From: Notolepis coatsorum
Taxonomy: Eukaryota; Chordata; Actinopteri; Aulopiformes; Paralepididae
Assembly: GCA_963971535.1 (NCBI GenBank)
Contig: OZ020585.1
Location: 160,014,211 to 160,078,210, forward strand
DNA length: 64,000 bases
Direction: 5' to 3'
The position numbers and the translations under genes were made by a program. The notes under the pieces were generated by a model that was not told where the DNA came from, searched no databases, and saw nothing but the letters and a program-made list of their open reading frames with translations. Positions 33,641-44,266 of the stretch are shown one piece after another. Every line of letters starts with the position of its first letter. Position 1 is the first letter of the stretch.

Positions 33641-34810
33641 AGGCACATTTAAAGAAATATAATCTGATTTATTGGGGTAATGAGGCACTTCAAATTAGCC
33701 TATAGATATGCATTTAACTTGGAGATATTTTCCCGTTAGAAAATCATGGTTTCGGCGATCGACACCTCCCCCTTTTGAACTAAGGCAGCCACGCGCAATT
33801 ATCCTGATTAATTAAGTCTGGTTCGAATTAACAAGATTGTTTGAGCCCGAATGAGCCTTTGAGAAACCGAGATAGCCTGACTTCAATCATCGAGTTAATT
33901 TAAGCTGGTGAGAGAAAACGGGTGTTTTGGGGACCTTTTTCAATGTATGTGATGTATAGATTGGGGGGAGATGGTAGCATCTAAACGGTGCCAGGTCAGA
34001 GAGGGTCGAAATGTGTTTGCCTTAGCAGACGGTGGTAGAATAGCGGTCTGGTGGCTGGCAGCACACTGCCAGCGAGCGAATGTTGACATTCCGATCTAGA
34101 ACACATTGATAACAGCAGCACAGAGCGAGGGAGAGGGGTGACATCCTTAATGAAACAGTAATGAAACGTTTTGAAATGTGTGAAAGGTTATTAGCAGTTG
34201 TCATGACAGCGCGTCGCATGACAACCAGGAGAGGGGCGGGCCGTCGTTGCTATGACGAAGATCCTATAAAGCTGACAGTGGTTCCGGGTAGGGGCAGACT
34301 ACAATCAGACCAAAGGAACGAATCCCACAGGAGGGAGGAAATCATCAGAGACTCTCATCCCTCTCACCCTCGCCGGTGGGGGGGGGGGGGGAATGACACA
34401 TCATCATTAGTTTCGGCTAACGGGAGAAGGGTTCTGGCTAGACAAGGCCTGAGCCACCATTGGACTGAATAACAGCAGAGACGATAGCAATGAAAATACA
34501 ATATGATAACATCTGGGCTGAGGCTTCTGTTTATATCAATAAACAACGCTCTTTCAAGAAAGGTATGCTGTCGAGTGTCGAATTCTTACGAAGGTGGAGA
34601 ATTATTATGGTGGCGGATCGCACTAACGGGGAGAGATAAGGATTGTACAGCCAGTATATGAGACGTCGGGATCATTAAAAGTACACAACGCAGAGGGACC
34701 ATGGAGAGGTGATAACACAAGAAGACGTGATACTGGCCGATTGATCAGAATCTAACACTGGCTAATAGGACTTTTGATCGGCTTAGTTGAACCAGGTACG
34801 AGGAACAGGG
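33641..34810. other. Gene-free stretch, nothing recognised
   Basis: No frame of substance and no defined element. There is a G run at about 34378-34391. Confidence 0.4.
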
Positions 34811-34905
34811 CCTGGTCTTCATCCTCTTAGCAGTTGTTGTTGTATTGAGCTGTACTGTATTGTACCCATTCTGCAATCGGTTAATAAAGTTTTCAATCAA
34901 TCAAT
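34811..34905 (+). mobile_element. Short LINE tail of the (AATC)n family
   Basis: It contains GTACCCATTCTGCAATCGG and ends AGTTTTCAATCAATCAATAA. It is a severely 5'-truncated relative of 11702-12109. The next several hundred bases share pieces with the hAT interiors at 40348 and 44267 (for example AGGCCTCTTTACTTTTTC near 35123). Confidence 0.6.
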
Positions 34906-35339
34906 AAGACAAATGTATAGAAAAGCTTTTATTGTAACACTTTCATATAACAAAAAATTATATATTATTGTTTAAGAAAATGTTTTAGCCGTATGCTTGA
35001 CTATTATTTTAGGCATGGCACAACAAATAAAATAATAATAATAATCAAATGAATAAATAAAATATTAAATAGGCTACACGTCTCTATTTTTGTGTTACAA
35101 ATTGTGCTCACTGATATGAACATAGGCCTCTTTACTTTTTCTTAAAAAAAAGTAAACATCAAGAAACATGCTTATGGTATTCCATAACATGAATATTCTG
35201 TAACACAAGATTCAGTGCTCAAGAACATAATAGGCCTAGTGCTGAACATTCTATTTTATAAAAAACACAGCGCTGAACGCTATTGTTTTTGTCGTCTCAT
35301 TAATCCCCAACCATGCACTAATGCACCGCAAGTACTGTA

Positions 35340-35575
35340 TCGCTGCTGGCGGGACAAAACCTTGTAACTCCAAAAACCCAACTTTTCAGCAGATGAAAAA
35401 AACGAACACAGATTTGAGGGTGAATAGAGTTACGAGGTTTAGACAGATGATTGGTTTAATGCTTTCCCATTGTGTAGACTTTGTAAAACCACACACACAT
35501 GGAGGATGATCCGAGTTGATAAAAAAAAAATACAAATAAAAATTGAGTTACGAGGTGTTGTCCCGCCAGCAGCGG
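35340..35575. mobile_element. Small MITE with about 31-bp inverted repeats and TA flanks
   Basis: TCGCTGCTGGCGGGACAA at the left and TTGTCCCGCCAGCAGCGG at the right extend to about 31 paired bases with few mismatches. TA lies on both outer sides (35338-35339, 35576-35577), suggesting a Tc1/mariner-type insertion, but a two-base duplication is weak evidence. Confidence 0.6.
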
Positions 35576-36149
35576 TATGTTACATTGCGCTGGTTTATGT
35601 TGTCGCTCAAGCTGTTTGTCGAGAGGTTGATCTCCCTCATGACATGTGAAGAGTGAAAGTAAATTATTTTAATCTTTTATAAATATGCTCTTGGTCAGAA
35701 CTTACTTAAGGCTCTACTTGAAGCTGCACGGTCCAGTAATAAAATAGATTCCTGTATAACAGCCTGTAGTGCACTATGGTGCTCTCTGTGGTGCTGAAAC
35801 CTTCAGAGGCGCATTTCTAGTGTTCGGACTACACTACGTCTTCAAGAATTGAGAAATATGCACAGCATATTGGCACGTGAAAGTTTTAAGTGCATACAAC
35901 ATTTTAGAGTGGCTTCGCTACAGCACGGCCATTTTGAACCGAGTGTGGAATTTCAGAATAATAGTGCATCACTTCTCAATCAAGCACAGCACAGATATAT
36001 AGCCTATATATTTAGCATTGCAACAAAGAAAAAAAGGTTGTAGAATATAGGTTTATTCAAGAACTGAGAAATTAATAGAACAAATCGTAATAGGAATGTT
36101 CAAGTGCAGAGATTTTAGAACGGCTTCGCACGTCGTTTTAGCCTACTTC

Positions 36150-36440
36150 TTAACACTTTCAGCGCCACGCTTAATCCTCATCTCTGCCGGTAGAAGGCCA
36201 TCTTAAAATTTCCGCTGTGTTTCACAATGTTTGCAGAGCTGTGTGTGTGTTCTGCAAATTTTTACCCCAAAAATTCGATCGTTAGAAAAAGCCTTGTTTA
36301 TGACCAGTAAAGTAAGCCACAGTGATTGTTACATAAACATGTTTCACGTTCGGTAAAATAGACATAGGGGGTCCTTACCTTAGCCAGAAGTTAATCAAAA
36401 AAGAATAATTCCAATGATCCCATCGGCAATCGCGATTACG
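36150..36440. mobile_element. piggyBac-like left-end fragment
   Basis: It starts TTAACACTTTCAGCGCC, has the family's internal GTTTGCAGAGCT block, and then CTTACCTTAGCCAG and GGCAATCGCG, related to 187-290. The matching right end was not located. The next 400 bases to 36836 are not recognised. Confidence 0.5.
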
Positions 36441-37155
36441 GGACACTATAGGTTTTGAGGTGATCAGATCTGCTAGCGATTGCTTTGGAAGAGCTCCTCC
36501 CCCACAGATAGGCCTTTCACAGGCTCCGTGCTGGAGCCGGTTCCCGAACGTAATCTCGCACCGGCCGGCATGTTCACACCGGGATTAATTGGTTCAGAAC
36601 GTGACAAATCGGTGCTCAGCTGGCACCGGAAAATAGTTGGTTTTTCCTCGCGAACCGTGACATCATCAGTGGGCGTGTCATATTCTAGGCTGTGAAGACG
36701 AGTAAATGGGGGAAAGTAGAGAGTCTGCATTGCACTCAACCGATCCATTCAACAGGAAGCGATTTGCGACTGATCTCAAAACAAGATCAGATTCAAATGT
36801 ATTTTGTTATGATACAGCACAAGTACAATACACCATTAGGGGTGTAACGGTACTCGAATACGTACTCTACCGCCTCAATGTGGTCCTCCGGTACAGTACG
36901 CGCTGTGCACCGAACGATTGCAACGGTACGGAACCTTTTTTTGCTGAACTTAAATCCCCCCGGCCCTAATATAACGTGCACAACTAACCGGATGTTGTTT
37001 GTTCATCCCACGCAGCAACGCAGCTACACTGAATGAGAGATGTAATTCAGCATAGCATATTAGCCTTAGTATGGCAGGTACAAGAAGATGCTCCCACAAC
37101 ATTCAAGTCTCCCGTTTGGGATCATTTCGGATTCCCAGTTAACCACAGTAATGGA

Positions 37156-37951
37156 TAGGCCTGCCACGATAACAAATTTTGCTGGGCGATTAATTGCCCC
37201 CGAAAATATCGCGATAAGCGATATTATTGCGACCGGTTAGAGAATTTTTTTTGGGAAATTTATTTCCCCAAACTTTTATTTTGAAGCCCACCGCTCCGTC
37301 TTTTCCGGTGTTTTAGACTTTTATTTTGAAGCCCACCGACCGGACCGGAAGTATTGTTGTGATTATCCTAGCTTGCTGATGCTGCTGGTAGATCGACATG
37401 CTGCTGGTGGACTGGGGCCAGCTAACGTTAGCTTGCTGATGCTACTACTACTTCGACATGCTGCTAATGGGCTGGGGCCAGCTAACGTTAGCTTGCTGAT
37501 GCTGCTGGTAGATCGACATGCTGCTAGTGGACTGGGGCCAGCTAACGTTAGCTTGCTGATGCTACTAGTAGATCGACATGAGCTAATGATAAAACAAATG
37601 TTGAGATTGTTGGTGAACAACTAACTTTAAGTTAGTTTTAACGTTAGCTACTAACGTTAAAATGCTAACGTTACACTACAAATAACGCTACTTGGTTAAA
37701 AGGAGCAACACTATTGAGAAATGTAGTTAAGCTATGTGGTGTTGCCCCACGGAGCTCCTGTGCTGTGCTCTCTGCTCTGTAGTAAAGCCAGCGGCCCGCC
37801 TCCCAACACGGACAGTGACTGACAAGGGGCACTGGTTCCGCCTCATTAAAACAAACGCGCAAATAGCAATTAATCGCGCCCGTCAAAATCATTGCATTAA
37901 TTTTAATTATCGCGGCAATTAATCGATTTATTGCTTATCGCGGCAGGCCTA
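37156..37951. mobile_element. hAT element with 8-bp target duplication GTAATGGA
   Basis: The ends TAGGCCTGCCACGATAA and TTATCGCGGCAGGCCTA are bracketed by GTAATGGA at 37148-37155 and 37952-37959. It is inserted into the BED-finger codons of the older hAT transposase. It is non-autonomous, 796 bp, and contains a 60-bp minisatellite. Confidence 0.93.
37376..37590. repeat. 60-bp minisatellite in the hAT
   Basis: About 3.5 direct units contain TAGATCGACATGCTGCT and GGGGCCAGCTAACGTTAGCT. Confidence 0.85.
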
Positions 37952-37996
37952 GTAATGGACAAAGACAGGTGGATCGCACTAAAGCTACGTGCCAGC

Positions 37997-38064
37997 TAGC
38001 CCCTTTTGTGACTGTGATGCACACTTGTGATGCAAGCCTTGCATCACAGTCACGAAAGGGGCTA
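37997..38064. mobile_element. 68-bp hairpin transposon
   Basis: TAGCCCCTTTTGTGACTGTG and the complement of TAGCCCCTTTCGTGACTGTG are the two arms of a 25-base inverted repeat with one mismatch. A 9-bp near-duplication CGTGCCRGC lies at 37988-37996 and 38065-38073. Removing it restores the Cys-x2-Cys codons of the BED finger. A similar arm occurs alone at about 60229-60255. Confidence 0.7.
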
Positions 38065-38073
38065 CGTGCCGGC

Positions 38074-38386
38074 TAGGGATGGGTACCTTTCACATTTGAA
38101 CCGATACCGGTACCGGTACCTGTGAATCGATACCGGTACCCAACGGTACCTTTTTTTCGGTACTTTAGTCTCAAGAAATTTTATTTACCTACCTCAGTCG
38201 TAAAAAAAAAATCCAAACTTCAAATAACTACAATTTCGACAGTTTTCGGCTTGTCATTGCTCCGACTGCTTTGTTGTTGAATCAAGTCAAATCCTAGGTA
38301 AGCATATATTGTGCGTGTGAACGTTGACATGAAAAGAAAAAAGTAAAAAAAAATTAAAAAAAAAAAGTAAAAAAAATAAAATAAAA

Positions 38387-38419
<33 letters not shown>

Positions 38420-38504
38420 GGTTTCTCACTTGATTCGATACTCGGTAGTACCGGCGTGTTTCGGTTCGGTGCCTCAAAAGTACCGAATTCGGTACCCATC
38501 CCTA
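38074..38504. mobile_element. hAT element with 8-bp target duplication GTGCCGGC
   Basis: TAGGGATGGGTACC and GGTACCCATCCCTA are perfect terminal inverted repeats. GTGCCGGC lies at 38066-38073 and 38505-38512. Inside are GGTACC-rich subterminal words and long A and T runs (38330-38420). Its target overlaps the duplicated site of the 68-bp hairpin, so it inserted after it. Confidence 0.93.
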
Positions 38505-38684
38505 GTGCCGGCATTGTTCAACTTTATTGCGAACTTTATCACGCATTTGAAACGGCATCACCCGAATGTGAATATCACTGGTACGAGGAAGAAACAGACC
38601 CTAGTGCAAACCCAGCTCCCCGTGGCATTCAAGCAGTATCTCGCTATTAATTCAGACCGGGCCAAAGCAATAACAAACGCCATA

Positions 38685-39230
38685 GGGCCCGCGTCCACCT
38701 AGCGCATATTTCTCCGTGAAACATGCTGGGAGTGCGCCGGCAGAGCTGGCTTGAAGCGCATCTTGTAGATGACAGAAAGAAATCTACAGCCATGCCGCGG
38801 TTTTGCACATATTATAGCATATTTGAATAACTTTATTGTATATTAATTATATATATAGTTATTGCCTGACACCACAGTTCGCCCTTTGCTTTTTATTAGC
38901 TTTTTAGTAGTGTATTCGTGTAGTTATTATTATTAGTTTTGTCGCGAATCTCAATGGTCTGTGGGAGACAGCCAGACAGGCAGGCAGCTCCGGTGTCAGG
39001 TTACAAACAGAGTGGTAGATGAATGGCTGTGATTGGTTGTCTGAAAATTAGCTCCAGCGCATCGCTCTGAAAGTTCAGAAAGTTTCAACTTTCGGCCGCA
39101 CAAAAAAGCTGAGAAAAGAAGCCGACGGCAGCGCACTTCCTAGAGGCGGCCGCATGCGCTCCCTCCCCATTGGAATACATTGAAAACAGATGCGTGCGGT
39201 CAGAAATATGCGCCAAGTGGACGCGGGCCC
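38685..39230. mobile_element. PIF/Harbinger-like element, 3-bp duplication ATA
   Basis: Terminal inverted repeats GGGCCCGCGTCCAC and GTGGACGCGGGCCC are flanked by ATA at 38682-38684 and 39231-39233. Removing element plus one ATA joins the transposase codons Ala-Ile-Gly-Val-Phe exactly in frame, confirming the ends. A 3-bp duplication suggests Harbinger, though its usual target is TWA. There is no transposase. Confidence 0.75.
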
Positions 39231-39892
39231 ATAGGTGTTTTTATAGCAGCAGATCTGCGACCATACTCCGTTGTCGAGAACACTGGGTTTAAGCACAGTA
39301 ATAGAGCCCCGCTACCTAGTTCCCTCTCGTTAAAAAGTACTGTTCCACGGCATGGACCCGATTGAATAACACCATGCTAACATTACCAGACATGAGAAAT
39401 TGCCACTGAGCTCATTCTGCACCTTCTTGTTCATGTGTACAAAACATCGATCTAAGCAAATGAATAAAGGGCAGATGAATTACAGGAGGTTTTGTAAATA
39501 CAGTACTGAATTTTTCCATCCGGACACATGCAATTTGGAATATGAATATAGAATATTAGGGCTATAAATTACCTTATTATGGCCAAGTCAAACATCTATG
39601 GATCAGGCCAAATCTCCTCTTTCCAATGGCAGAGTTCAATCTGGATTTAGTACCACCAGGCGCACTTTACAAGGCAGCAAAGACCATGAATGAAATCTAC
39701 TGTAACTACAGTAACTTTTTTGTAATGAAAAATGCTCCTCCATTTTTCATGAGATTTTCAAGACGTTCAGAGACCTGGTATTCTATATTCATATTTCAAA
39801 ATGCATGTGTCCGGATGGCAAAATCCAGTACTGTATCTACCCCCTGTAAATCATCTGCCCTTTATTCATTTGCTTAGATTGATTTGTCTTCC

Positions 39893-42402
39893 AGGTACTG
39901 CACAGCACCCTCTCTCACCTTGACCGCCAGAAGGGGGGCTATGTGAGACTGTTGTTCATTGACTACAGCTCAGCGTTCAACACCATAGTCCCCACCAGAC
40001 TGGTGGACAAGCTGATTGAGCTGGGTCTGAGCTCCGCTCTGAGCGCCTGGGTACTGGACTTTCTGAGCGAAAGACCCCAGGCGGTCAGTGTGGGGGGTCA
40101 GACCTCCAACACCATCACCCTGAGCATCGGGTCCCCCCAGGGCTGTGTTCTGAGCCCCCTGCTGTACTCACTCTACACACACGACTGTGTGGCCAAGTTC
40201 AGCTCCAACTCCATAGTGAAGTTTGCAGACGACACGGTGGTGGTGGGGCTGATCTCGGACAACGACGAGAATGCCTACCGGGAGGAGGTTGAGGTACTGG
40301 AACGCTGGTGCCAGGACAACAGCCTGCTCCTGAACATTGGTAAAACCTAGGGGTGCACCGATATATCGGTCGGGTATCGGTATCGGCCGATAAGTGCCTT
40401 GTTGACTGCTATCGGCCTATCGGCCGATAAGCTCAAATGTGCCGATAGCAGTCGCGATAAATAACCATCAATTTGTGTAGCGTCAAAAGGCAAAAAAAAA
40501 AAAAAAGTTCACTCGCGACCTACCTGCACAACGCCCGCCGTCCCCCACACACACACACAAGCTACTGCATCAGTTACTACTTATGATTAACAAGGCATTC
40601 GTTTTGTGGCATTAACGTTATATAGTTAGTGTTACACGGACAATAACATCAGCATATTATTATTACCCATAGCAGCAAGGCATTACTCCGAGTCCGTTCA
40701 TAGCTCAGTTCCATTCCGTTGCAGCATGAGCTACCGGGAGGCAGAAGACTAACGTTACTGGTGAAAATGTGATTTACGTTGGAATACTCCTTTGCCAACT
40801 TGCTGTACTTTGTTTGCAGGTCTGCAGCCATTATTGCTGGATTATGAATAGCCCCAACTTTAGCCAACGTAACGTTATGGCTAAACCTTTAACATTAGTT
40901 AACGCTAGCTTTCGGTTAGCTGTTCAATGCTAATAACACAACCAAGCGAACCCATCAGAGCTCCCCATCAACACCGCTCTGTCGGGAGGATGGCATTTAA
41001 GAAAGTATCTGCCGTTAAAATGACACAAACATTCGTTTTGTGGCATTAACGTTATATAGTTAGTTACACGTTCAATTACATCAGCATAGTATTTACCCGA
41101 AGATAGCAAGCAAGCCGTCCATTCCGTACCCAACTACCCATTCTGCAATCTGTTAATAAAGTTTTCAACCAGACAAATGTATAGAAAGGCTTTGTTTTAT
41201 TATAACATTTGTTGCAGTAAAATCATTGTGTCTCGTTTGGCCATCCTGTGGAGCGCGCTGGTCGGCGGGCACTGCCGGGCAGCTAACGTATTAGCTTGTT
41301 GTGGTTCTGAGTTTGACTCGCATTCTCGCAAGCAGATCAATGGCGGCATGCCCCCGAAGTAGAAAATGAATAAACGCTTGCCGATTGGTGGTAAGAACAG
41401 CAGGAGGTGGGTGCTAGCGGTGTGGCGTAATTGGCCGAATCGACTGTCAATCAAAATGGTTCCATTGCATTGGTTGAAAGCTCTGGTTGAGAGAATAGTA
41501 TCCCGCTGCAGGCCGCCAGAATGGTTCCATTGCATTGGTTGAAAGCTCTGGTTGAGAAAATAGTATCCCTCTGCAGGCCGCCAAACGATACTGGGAGATA
41601 GTGATACCATAAACATATTTCTTGATGTTTCCTTTTTTTAAGTAAGTAAAGAGGCCTACAAATACAAACATACAAATATACAGTAGTTTCATTAAAAAAA
41701 TAAAGATATTAAAAAAAATATTAAAAAAAATTACAAATACTTATTTTTTGCCACAAGTATCGGTATCGGTATCGGCCGATTGTGTTAGTTGAACAATCGG
41801 TATCGGTGGCCAATTTTCATATCGGTGCACCCCTAGTAAAACCAAGGAGCTGATCGTGGATTATAGGAGAGGACAGCAGGAGACACACACCACTGAGGAT
41901 AAACGGGGCTACCGTGGACAGGGTGAGCAGCTTTAAGTACCTGGGGGTCCACATCTCAGAGGATCTGACATGGTCAACACACATAGACACAGTCGTAAAA
42001 AAGGCGAAGCAGCGCCTCTACCACCTGAGACAGTTAAGGAAATTCAGAGTATCTGGGAAGATACTCCAGTCCTTCTACTCCGGAGCTGTAGAGAGCATCT
42101 TGACTGGAAACATCACTGCCTGGTATGGAAACAGCACGGCACAGGACAAGAAGGCCCTACAGAGAGTGGTGCGCTCAGCCGAGCGTACCACAGGTATTGC
42201 ACTACCTCCCCTGCAGGTTCTATACAACAAGAGGTGCAAATCCAGAGCCTGCAGAATAATGAAAGACCCTCACCACCCCAATAACAGCCTGTTCCAGCTG
42301 CTGAGGTCAGGCAGACCCCTGCGAACCCCAGCTACTAGGACAGAGAGGCTTCGGCTCAGCTTCTTCCCCCAGGCCATCAGAGCCTTGAACACTGAACACT
42401 GA
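39893..42402 (+). pseudogene. LINE reverse transcriptase, truncated and split by a hAT
   Basis: The left part carries [15 protein letters not shown] with the catalytic Asp, [19 protein letters not shown], and [11 protein letters not shown] with the catalytic pair, and stops at LLLNIGKT where the hAT is inserted. The right part continues after 41843 with KELIVDYRR, then (after a frameshift) SFKYLGVHISEDLTWSTH and the C-terminal thumb region to a stop at 42402. RT catalytic residues are present but the gene is 5'-truncated, hAT-interrupted and frameshifted. The endonuclease is missing. Confidence 0.85.
40348..41835. mobile_element. hAT element (TAGGGGTGCACCGATA family), 8-bp duplication GTAAAACC
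   Basis: Terminal repeats TAGGGGTGCACCGATAT and its complement are flanked by GTAAAACC at 40340-40347 and 41836-41843. Subterminal TATCGGCCGATA-rich words are as in related hATs. It is 1488 bp and non-autonomous. It contains a short (AATC)-family LINE tail near 41137-41168. It is inverted relative to 44267-45734. Confidence 0.93.
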
Positions 42403-42721
42403 GTGACACAGAACACTGAACTCTCCACACACAAGCGCACATGAGCACACACACGACACGCACGCTGTACACGCTCGCACACTAGCAGCCACTTTAACAT
42501 GAGCAAGCACACACTCATGATGCACACGCCCACACTTATGGCCACAAAGGAAGGGTCACTTTAAAAATAGTATAGCAACGGTAACAGTGTATTGCACTAC
42601 CAAGGGACCTAGCATGTCCTCCATGCCCTGTAAATAACTATGTACAAATACCGAGATGCCCCACTATGTTACCTGTTTATTGCACAATGTTGTTTTATTG
42701 GATTCTATTATATGTTGTACC

Positions 42722-43716
42722 CAGGGTTTCCGTTAGAAAAAATTGTTGCCGGTCTCCGTGACCTGCAAGATTTCAATCTACCGGACAAATGAGATTAATT
42801 CCGGTCATAGTTTATTGAGCTTTAAAACAATTGATAGGCAGGCTATATAAAGAATGTCATCCTCAAGGCATGTATATTTATAATATTATTACTTAAAACT
42901 AGGCTACTTTTGCGTATACAGTCATTAATATATTCCAAATAAAATAAGTCCCTCGATACTCCGTGCTGCTGCTGACTTGAAATAAAATAGACCGCGTATG
43001 TGGGCAGTCGGTCCGACACTAAACAGCAGTCTGTTATAATCACATTTTTATGAGCTAACGAATTCCGTTATATTGGACATTTGTATTAATTATATCAAGC
43101 GAAGAACTGAGAAATTTTGCAGAGAGAGACGGCAACATTATCGTGGGTTTGCGTGATGTATATCTCCACCTCCCAACGACTTGGTGCTGGTCATAATGTC
43201 CGGTGAAAACAACTCCCTCCAAGCACAACTTGACCACCCGAACCGTACCAAAACAGGCCAAAATTAAATAGCCCATGCGACGAACGATTCATTACATTCG
43301 TTTCATCGTTGCTCCACCAAGCAGCCGGTCCAACAATGAAAGCTGTTATCAGCGCGAGCCGGCCGCAGTTAGTTTGCAAGAAGCATCCAGCTGCAGACCC
43401 GCAGAGCAGCTTTCCAGGTCTGGGGACCGCACTGTGCCAGCAAAGCTGGTGGGTTCTGTGGGTCTGCATCTGCATGCCTTCCGCAAATCCAGCAGCAAGC
43501 TCTCGCTGAGCGAAGCAACGACAACAAACGCAATGATTGTTTCGTTCATCGCATAGGCCACCCAACTCCAGCCCATCCAAATACAATTCAAATAATCAAA
43601 CTGTGCCCAGAGGGAACAATTTTCACCGGACACTATGACCGGAGAGATTAAATATGTCGGACTTCAACAGATTTTGCCGGTCAAATACCGGTAATTACCG
43701 GCTAACGGAAACGCTG
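42722..43716. mobile_element. hAT element (CAGGGTTTCCGTTAG family), 8-bp duplication GTTGTACC
   Basis: The ends match the element at 20786. GTTGTACC lies at 42714-42721 and 43717-43724. The interior contains an imperfect inverted repeat (about 43190-43345 against 43500-43640). It is inserted in the LINE 3' UTR. Confidence 0.93.
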
Positions 43717-43900
43717 GTTGTACCACTGTATTGCACATCGTTGCGGGCAAGACCACCCGCATTTCATTGTATACTTGTATGCCGTGACAAATAAAACTCT
43801 TGACTTGACTTGACTTGTTGTACACTTGATCGCAGGAAGGTGCTGAATGAGCTCAGCGGCAATTTTTCACGTCTGGTCAATGTTAGCATGGTGTTATTCA

Positions 43901-44137
43901 CCTTCAAAGTGAATTCAAAATTTGTATAAAAAATATAAAAATTATGTATATTCTTCTTTGGTTAATTACAATTTACTCGAGCATAGTAATAGACACAATA
44001 TTTGTGACACTGGGAATACATTCACTGAGGTCCATATATGCCCCTAGATACCAAGAACATGCAAATAGCCTTGTAGAAGTGAAGCAATCTTCCTTTTACT
44101 TGGGTATGTACTTTTAGATGAATTTAGAGAGGCTGGC
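43901..44137. other. Short AT-rich interval, nothing recognised
   Basis: A non-coding spacer between the foldback element and the next piggyBac-like element. Confidence 0.3.
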
Positions 44138-44266
44138 TTAACTCATTGGCTGCCAGCTATTAGCCTTATCCTGTAGTAGCTACTGCCACCGCTGTAAACG
44201 ATGGGAGTTAGTCACCTTGTTTGCAGGGCTATAACTATATATATATATTATAGCTATGGATGCAAT

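Larger units (their letters stand above)
36837..39365 (+). mobile_element. hAT element with left end and a broken transposase gene
   Basis: A hAT-type left terminus TAGGGGTGTAACGGTAC at 36837 is followed within 250 bases by a BED-finger coding region. No right terminus was found; the element is truncated where the foldback at 39363 begins. Four later insertions lie inside. Confidence 0.6.
37075..39365 (+). pseudogene. hAT (Ac/ZBED-type) transposase, broken into pieces
   Basis: Coding pieces align in order with the N-terminus of Ac-like hAT transposases. FKSPVWDHFGFPVNHSNG (about 37102-37155) is the aromatic start of a BED zinc finger. RQVDRTKATC (about 37962-37993) is followed, when the 68-bp hairpin and next hAT are ignored, by the second Cys of the finger. 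THLKRHHPNVNITGTRKK lies near 38541-38594 with the His ligands. DRAKAITNAI at the end of that segment continues across the Harbinger-like insertion as GVFIAADLRPYSVVENTGFK (39234-39293). At least one frameshift lies in the finger. The catalytic DDE domain and the dimerisation domain are absent. Not functional. Confidence 0.8.
39893..43816 (+). mobile_element. Jockey-superfamily LINE (Rex/CR1-like), 5'-truncated, with two hAT insertions
   Basis: The element starts inside the RT domain. Its 3' UTR ends ACAAATAAAACTC followed by CTTGA repeats. hATs lie at 40348-41835 (in the RT frame) and 42722-43716 (in the 3' UTR), both with perfect 8-bp duplications. It sits in the right arm of the foldback element. 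Confidence 0.8.
39363..43900. mobile_element. Long-inverted-repeat foldback element hosting a LINE
   Basis: The terminus TGAATAACACCATGCTAACA at 39363 is mirrored at 43881-43900. The left arm 39363-39558 pairs with 39778-39880 and then, across the LINE, with about 43817-43900. The loop 39559-39777 is unrecognised. No target duplication could be fixed. Confidence 0.65.

Noticed and set aside
37363..37624. 83- to 85-codon frames on both strands
   Set aside because: Produced by the 60-bp minisatellite inside a hAT.
36829..39375. TACACCAT and AACACCAT as a target duplication for the transposase-bearing hAT
   Set aside because: One mismatch, and no hAT terminus adjoins the right copy; ACACCAT there belongs to the foldback terminus.
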